Shown here: one piece after another, positions 44,922-47,720 of the stretch
Layout of the letters: every line of letters starts with the position of its first letter
Numbering within the stretch: the first letter of the stretch is position 1
Assembly (NCBI GenBank): GCA_030525525.1
Contig: JAUNEN010000017.1
Location: 1-47,720 of the forward strand
Direction: 5' to 3'
From: Erysipelotrichaceae bacterium
GTDB taxonomy: Bacteria > Bacillota_I > Bacilli_A > Erysipelotrichales > Erysipelotrichaceae
DNA length: 47,720 bases
Position numbers and translations under genes: made by a program
The notes under the pieces: generated by a model
Databases searched by the model: none
The model's input: the letters and a program-made list of their open reading frames with translations, nothing else
Told to the model about the DNA's origin: nothing

Positions 44922-46352
44922 TCACATAAACTGTCTGATGATCAGAGCTGCAATATTTCTGCCTTCCCGGAAATCGCTGCCTGATTTTGAAATGGTTGTC
45001 TTGTAGCGTGGGTCGCCATGATAGCAGAGTCTGTAATGCTTTCCTTCTTCCGTGATCACAAAACCAAGATCCGTCAACTGCTGTCTGGAAACTGCCGATA
45101 ATGTCTTGTAATCCTTCAGAAGAGTTTTGATCTGCTGGGCATTTTCTTTTGAAATGCGCCTGTAATCATTATGCTCGATCAGATCTTTGATGACATGGGC
45201 TCTTCTGCTTTCAGGTGCCAATGCCGAAAGCTTTTCATCCAGTGCATCCAGAACAATCTCCCTGATTTCACCGGGGAAGAATTCATCTTCTTCGCCCGCC
45301 ACAATCACCGGCATTTTTTCACTCTGCCTGATTTTTTCCCTGAGCATCTGGTTTTCATATTCACGCATCTGTGATTGAGCGGAGAGCTCTTCCACCTGCT
45401 TTCTCAGCTTTTCAAGATCGTTTCCGAATGTGCTGTATACATCTTCCATTTCATTGACAGCTTTCTGCCGCTCATTTTCTTTCTGATGTACAAGTGCACT
45501 CTGTGCATCCAGACTTTCCAGCAATATTGCATGCACAACTCCGTTGTATGTTTCAAGTGAAGAAAGCAGCTTGGCGCCGCTGTACTCCATCACTTTGCGT
45601 ACCGTCTTTTCTCTCAAAATCGGATCTTCTCCTTTTTCGGCATGATACTGATAGCGGATCGGCTTGAGATCTGGATTGGGGAAGATGATATCAATGGCAC
45701 CATAATAAGCATTCCTGTCTTCACATGCTTCGCGGACTGCCGTATTTGCAAAGACTGACTTTTCAGCAAGCACATGGGCAATTCCTTTTAACTGCCTTGA
45801 TATTTTGTGCAGATCGACCGGGTCTTCATCATAGTAGGTCCGTGAAATATAGACGACCGGCAGAAAAAAGAGATTCTTTCCGCTCATCACATCTGCAAGC
45901 AGAGATACATTTGATGCGTCAATAAACAGCGGCTGATCATCCACTTTGAAGACACCGTCATCCTTGAGATACCCTTTCTCGATTAAGAGACGGATGAAAT
46001 AAGGCGTTGAGAATTTCGCATCGGTGCGCAGTGCCTGTTCATGATAACTTCTCTCAAGGCGGATCGACAGGCTCATTGTATTGAAATTCATGACATAGTC
46101 CGTATCCCATACCGTGCCGTCATCTTCGGATTTTTCATAGCGGATCGCAATGATATTTTCCTTTTCATATTCTCTTGCGATCAGCCACAAATGTTCATCG
46201 CCATACATCACACCGGTTTCACCCTGTGCAAACAGATCACTGATTCTGTTTTCGGCAAACATCTGCGTATCATTCCATTCCTTGATTAAATCCATAAACA
46301 TCTTCCGGTTTACGGATTCATTGATTTTCAGGATCGTTGAAAACAGCTGCAT
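44922..46352 (-). CDS. Unknown coiled-coil protein with conserved N-terminal domain
   Basis: Not assigned to a known function. The 476 residues show a globular N-terminal part (about 1-265) beginning LFSTILKINESV and including a WDTDYVMNFNTMSLSIRLERSY stretch and a PVVYISRTYYDEDPVDL stretch, which I recall from unannotated Bacillota proteins; a coiled coil (about 285-350, rich in K, E and Q); and a helical C-terminal part (about 360-476) ending with GSDFREGRNIAALIIRQFM. No signal peptide, membrane segment or nuclease motif is visible. Start is fixed by CGGAGGT. It leads an operon with the flavin reductase and lies close to the helicase-nuclease gene, so a defence or repair link is possible but not shown. 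Confidence 0.6.
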   Translation of the reverse strand: MQLFSTILKINESVNRKMFMDLIKEWNDTQMFAENRISDLFAQGETGVMYGDEHLWLIAREYEKENIIAIRYEKSEDDGTVWDTDYVMNFNTMSLSIRLERSYHEQALRTDAKFSTPYFIRLLIEKGYLKDDGVFKVDDQPLFIDASNVSLLADVMSGKNLFFLPVVYISRTYYDEDPVDLHKISRQLKGIAHVLAEKSVFANTAVREACEDRNAYYGAIDIIFPNPDLKPIRYQYHAEKGEDPILREKTVRKVMEYSGAKLLSSLETYNGVVHAILLESLDAQSALVHQKENERQKAVNEMEDVYSTFGNDLEKLRKQVEELSAQSQMREYENQMLREKIRQSEKMPVIVAGEEDEFFPGEIREIVLDALDEKLSALAPESRRAHVIKDLIEHNDYRRISKENAQQIKTLLKDYKTLSAVSRQQLTDLGFVITEEGKHYRLCYHGDPRYKTTISKSGSDFREGRNIAALIIRQFM

Positions 46353-46397
46353 ATCTACCTCCGGACTGATTCTTCCGTATTCATTATTTGCTCAGAT

Positions 46398-46428
46398 TCA
46401 AAAGATTCTGTTTCTGATTCAGAATCTT
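46398..46428 (-). terminator. Weak terminator after the VOC gene
   Basis: Minus-strand AAGATTCTG and CAGAATCTT form a 9-bp stem around nine bases, followed only by TTTTG. It overlaps the VOC stop codon. Confidence 0.45.
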
Positions 46429-46817
46429 GATGCATTTTCACTTTTGTCATCGAAGAATTCAATCTGCTCTCCCATAGGCCCATAGCAGAAAGCAATTCTT
46501 GCCGGGATGGCCGGCTCACTGTTGAGACAGATGTCTTTGGGCTCGATGAAAACTTCATATCCGGCTTCTTTGACTCTTGTCACCATTTCATCGACATCAT
46601 CGCAATAGAATGCAAAATGGCGGATCGCGCCAAGTTCTCTGATACCGGGTTTGTCATTGTTAATTTCAAGCCAGCAATTGCCTGTTTCCACCATGATTCC
46701 GGTATCCCATGTCCTGACAATTTCAAGACCGAGCACTTCCGTATAGAATGATCTGACTTTTTCGAAGACTACCGGCTGATCTGTTTTCATTGAAATATGA
46801 TGAATTCCTTTAATCAT
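46419..46817 (-). CDS. VOC-family (glyoxalase-like) protein
   Basis: 132-residue protein of the vicinal-oxygen-chelate superfamily, two beta-alpha-beta-beta-beta modules. Possible metal ligands are in IHHISMKT near the N terminus, AIRHFAFYCDD in the middle and EQIEFFD near the C terminus, which match the lactoylglutathione-lyase/methylmalonyl-CoA-epimerase-like spacing. Substrate is unknown; such proteins also give fosfomycin or bleomycin resistance, though nothing here suggests that. ATG at 46817 follows AGAGGTGG. A terminator separates it from the MerR gene, so it has its own promoter region of about 75 bases. Confidence 0.83.
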   Translation of the reverse strand: MIKGIHHISMKTDQPVVFEKVRSFYTEVLGLEIVRTWDTGIMVETGNCWLEINNDKPGIRELGAIRHFAFYCDDVDEMVTRVKEAGYEVFIEPKDICLNSEPAIPARIAFCYGPMGEQIEFFDDKSENASRF

Positions 46818-46872
46818 AAGCCACCTCTGCATTAACAATATCACGCTTTAGGTGCTCAGGAGTATGGAAGAA

Positions 46873-46901
46873 GAAAAAGCGGCAATGCATTGCATCACCG
46901 C
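46873..46901 (-). terminator. Terminator of the DUF6591-MerR operon
   Basis: Minus-strand GCGGTGATGC and GCATTGCCGC pair (two G-U pairs) around a very short loop, followed by TTTTTC. The MerR stop codon lies inside the hairpin. Confidence 0.75.
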
Positions 46902-47242
46902 AGCTGGCTGATCATTTCGCGCAGTTTCAGGATCTCCTTTTCCTTTTCATCCTTCTGAGAAATGATTCTCATGAGTGCATTCTCAAGAATCTGATGCTTG
47001 TCGCAATTCTCATCATGGACAAGGATGCGGATTTCGGCGATTGTCAGTCCGGCTTCTCTGTATTCAATGATTTCCTTCAGCTGTGTCAGGGCTTCGGAAT
47101 CATAGAGCTTATGCGCCTGCGTACCGCTTCTTAAGGAAGGTGCCAGCAGTCCCGTACGGTCATAGTAGAACAATGTTTTCCTTGTAACGCCGCATAAACT
47201 GCAGATCTCACCGACCGTATAATATGTTCTGTCTTTTATCAT
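46895..47242 (-). CDS. MerR-family transcription regulator
   Basis: 115-residue regulator. The N-terminal winged helix-turn-helix (about 1-70) has YTVGEICSLCGVTRKTLFYYDRTGLL, the MerR signature, followed by LKEIIEYREAGLTIAEIRILV; the C-terminal coiled coil (about 78-112) makes the dimer. There is no long effector domain, and the single CGV cysteine is not a metal site of the MerR/CueR type. It is the third gene after the small membrane protein (four bases apart) and lacks a good ribosome site, so it is probably translationally coupled. Its target may be this operon, but no spaced promoter is visible here. Confidence 0.85.
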   Translation of the reverse strand: MIKDRTYYTVGEICSLCGVTRKTLFYYDRTGLLAPSLRSGTQAHKLYDSEALTQLKEIIEYREAGLTIAEIRILVHDENCDKHQILENALMRIISQKDEKEKEILKLREMISQLR

Positions 47243-47246
47243 AGGC

Positions 47247-47441
47247 TCAGTTTTCGTAAATGAGCGGACTCATCAGGACTCCCGGAACGAACCATGTTCC
47301 TTCATGGCTGAGTGCTGCCGTCTCTGCCGCATTCTGAGCCGCAAGCCGCGGATCGCTCAGCTTCACCGATCCATAGAGAAGAAACAATGACAGAAGAATC
47401 AACAGCGCGTAAAGCAATTTCAGTTTATGATTTCTTTTCAA
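47247..47441 (-). CDS. Small single-pass membrane protein
   Basis: 64-residue protein, unrecognised. A basic start (KRNHKLK) is followed by one hydrophobic helix (about residues 8-24, LLYALLILLSLFLLYGS) and a 40-residue outer tail. It could be membrane-held or secreted. The start appears to be TTG at 47441, behind GAGGAG that overlaps the stop of the preceding gene; no ATG is available in frame at the right distance. Its place between a DUF6591-like gene and merR suggests one operon with them. Confidence 0.55.
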   Translation of the reverse strand: MKRNHKLKLLYALLILLSLFLLYGSVKLSDPRLAAQNAAETAALSHEGTWFVPGVLMSPLIYEN

Positions 47442-47456
47442 ATGTTACTTATCTCC

Positions 47457-47720
47457 TCAGTTAACTGCTTCAAGCAGCTTCTTTTCAATTCTCAGCATTG
47501 TATCAAGATACAGCTGATCCTCTTCAGGGGTCAGCTGTGATTCGTCAATCGCATCCAGCTTCTCCATCGCATCTGCATATTTTGCAAGGAAGTCATAGTA
47601 TCTGATCATTGTATCGGCACTCATGTTTGTTTCATCCACTGCCTTCATGAATTCAACATATTCATCAAAGAAGGCTTCGTACGCTTCCATGCTTGCCTGA
47701 AATTCCGGTCTGATTCCGCT
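47457..47720 (-). CDS. DUF6591-like protein, C-terminal part (truncated by window edge)
   Basis: Partial: the gene begins beyond the right end of the window and only its last 87 codons are visible. The reading frame is open to the edge, with IRPEFQASMEAYEAFFDEYV at the start of the visible part, followed by helical, acidic sequence ending LLEAVN. This matches the C-terminal helical domain I know from DUF6591 proteins, often lipoproteins; the signal region is not in view. Stop TGA overlaps the ribosome site of the next gene. Confidence 0.6.
   Translation of the reverse strand, partial: SGIRPEFQASMEAYEAFFDEYVEFMKAVDETNMSADTMIRYYDFLAKYADAMEKLDAIDESQLTPEEDQLYLDTMLRIEKKLLEAVN

Overview
The window looks like chromosome of a low-to-middle GC Gram-positive anaerobe (Bacillota). 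Ribosome binding sites are strong GGAGG type, one lipoprotein has a typical lipobox, one surface protein carries SLH repeats, and lactose is used through the PTS/tagatose-6-phosphate route with a family II pyrophosphatase nearby. The gene mix (Rpn/PD-(D/E)XK protein, paired MATE pumps, CAP-SLH protein, DUF6591-like protein) fits an Erysipelotrichia-like gut bacterium, but that is inference. No rRNA, tRNA, CRISPR array, insertion sequence or prophage was seen. All genes look intact; only the last one runs off the right edge.

Layout. 1-3.8 kb (minus): a two-component operon with two membrane sensors and one LuxR-type regulator. 4.0-8.4 kb (plus): manganese-dependent pyrophosphatase, two small membrane proteins, a DUF1801 protein and the dipeptidase PepD. 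8.4-15.9 kb: divergent lacR and a complete lacABCDFEG operon, with three spaced LacR-type operators, one lying between -35 and -10. 16-20 kb: a secreted CAP/Ig-like/SLH surface protein and a MATE pump. 20-24 kb: an Rpn-family nuclease, a kdgA-kdgK operon (KDPG aldolase and KDG kinase) with strong codon bias, and a membrane-anchored HAD phosphatase. 24-28 kb: GtrA protein, divergent from an oligo-1,6-glucosidase / MBL hydrolase / SGNH hydrolase operon. 28-31.3 kb (minus): AEC transporter, prephenate dehydratase, and a second MATE pump whose leader RNA folds into a long hairpin containing a terminator. 31.5-35 kb: HD phosphohydrolase, DUF3737 protein, an AbiEi-like winged-helix protein and a DUF4003 protein. 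35-36.5 kb: birA and bioY, convergent, with a clear BirA operator in front of bioY. 36.6-39 kb (minus): two alpha/beta hydrolases and an SDR oxidoreductase. 39-41.2 kb: AraC-type regulator divergent from a two-repeat lipoprotein, then a small L7/L12-like protein. 41.3-44.3 kb: a 997-residue WYL-like / SF1 helicase / DUF2726 nuclease protein that appears to be made from a leaderless GTG mRNA. 44.3-47.7 kb (minus): an operon of an unknown coiled-coil protein and a flavin reductase, a VOC protein, and a DUF6591-like / small membrane protein / MerR operon.

The clearest physiology is sugar use: lactose-6-phosphate is split by LacG and the galactose-6-phosphate goes through LacAB, LacC and LacD to triose phosphates; isomalto-oligosaccharides are split by the GH13 enzyme; KDG/KDPG enters lower Entner-Doudoroff reactions. 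BirA and BioY form a small biotin-sensing circuit. The least explained parts, and the best candidates for something new, are the structured leader of the MATE gene at 31.3 kb, the leaderless helicase-nuclease with its neighbours at 41-46 kb, and the AraC/lipoprotein pair at 39-41 kb.
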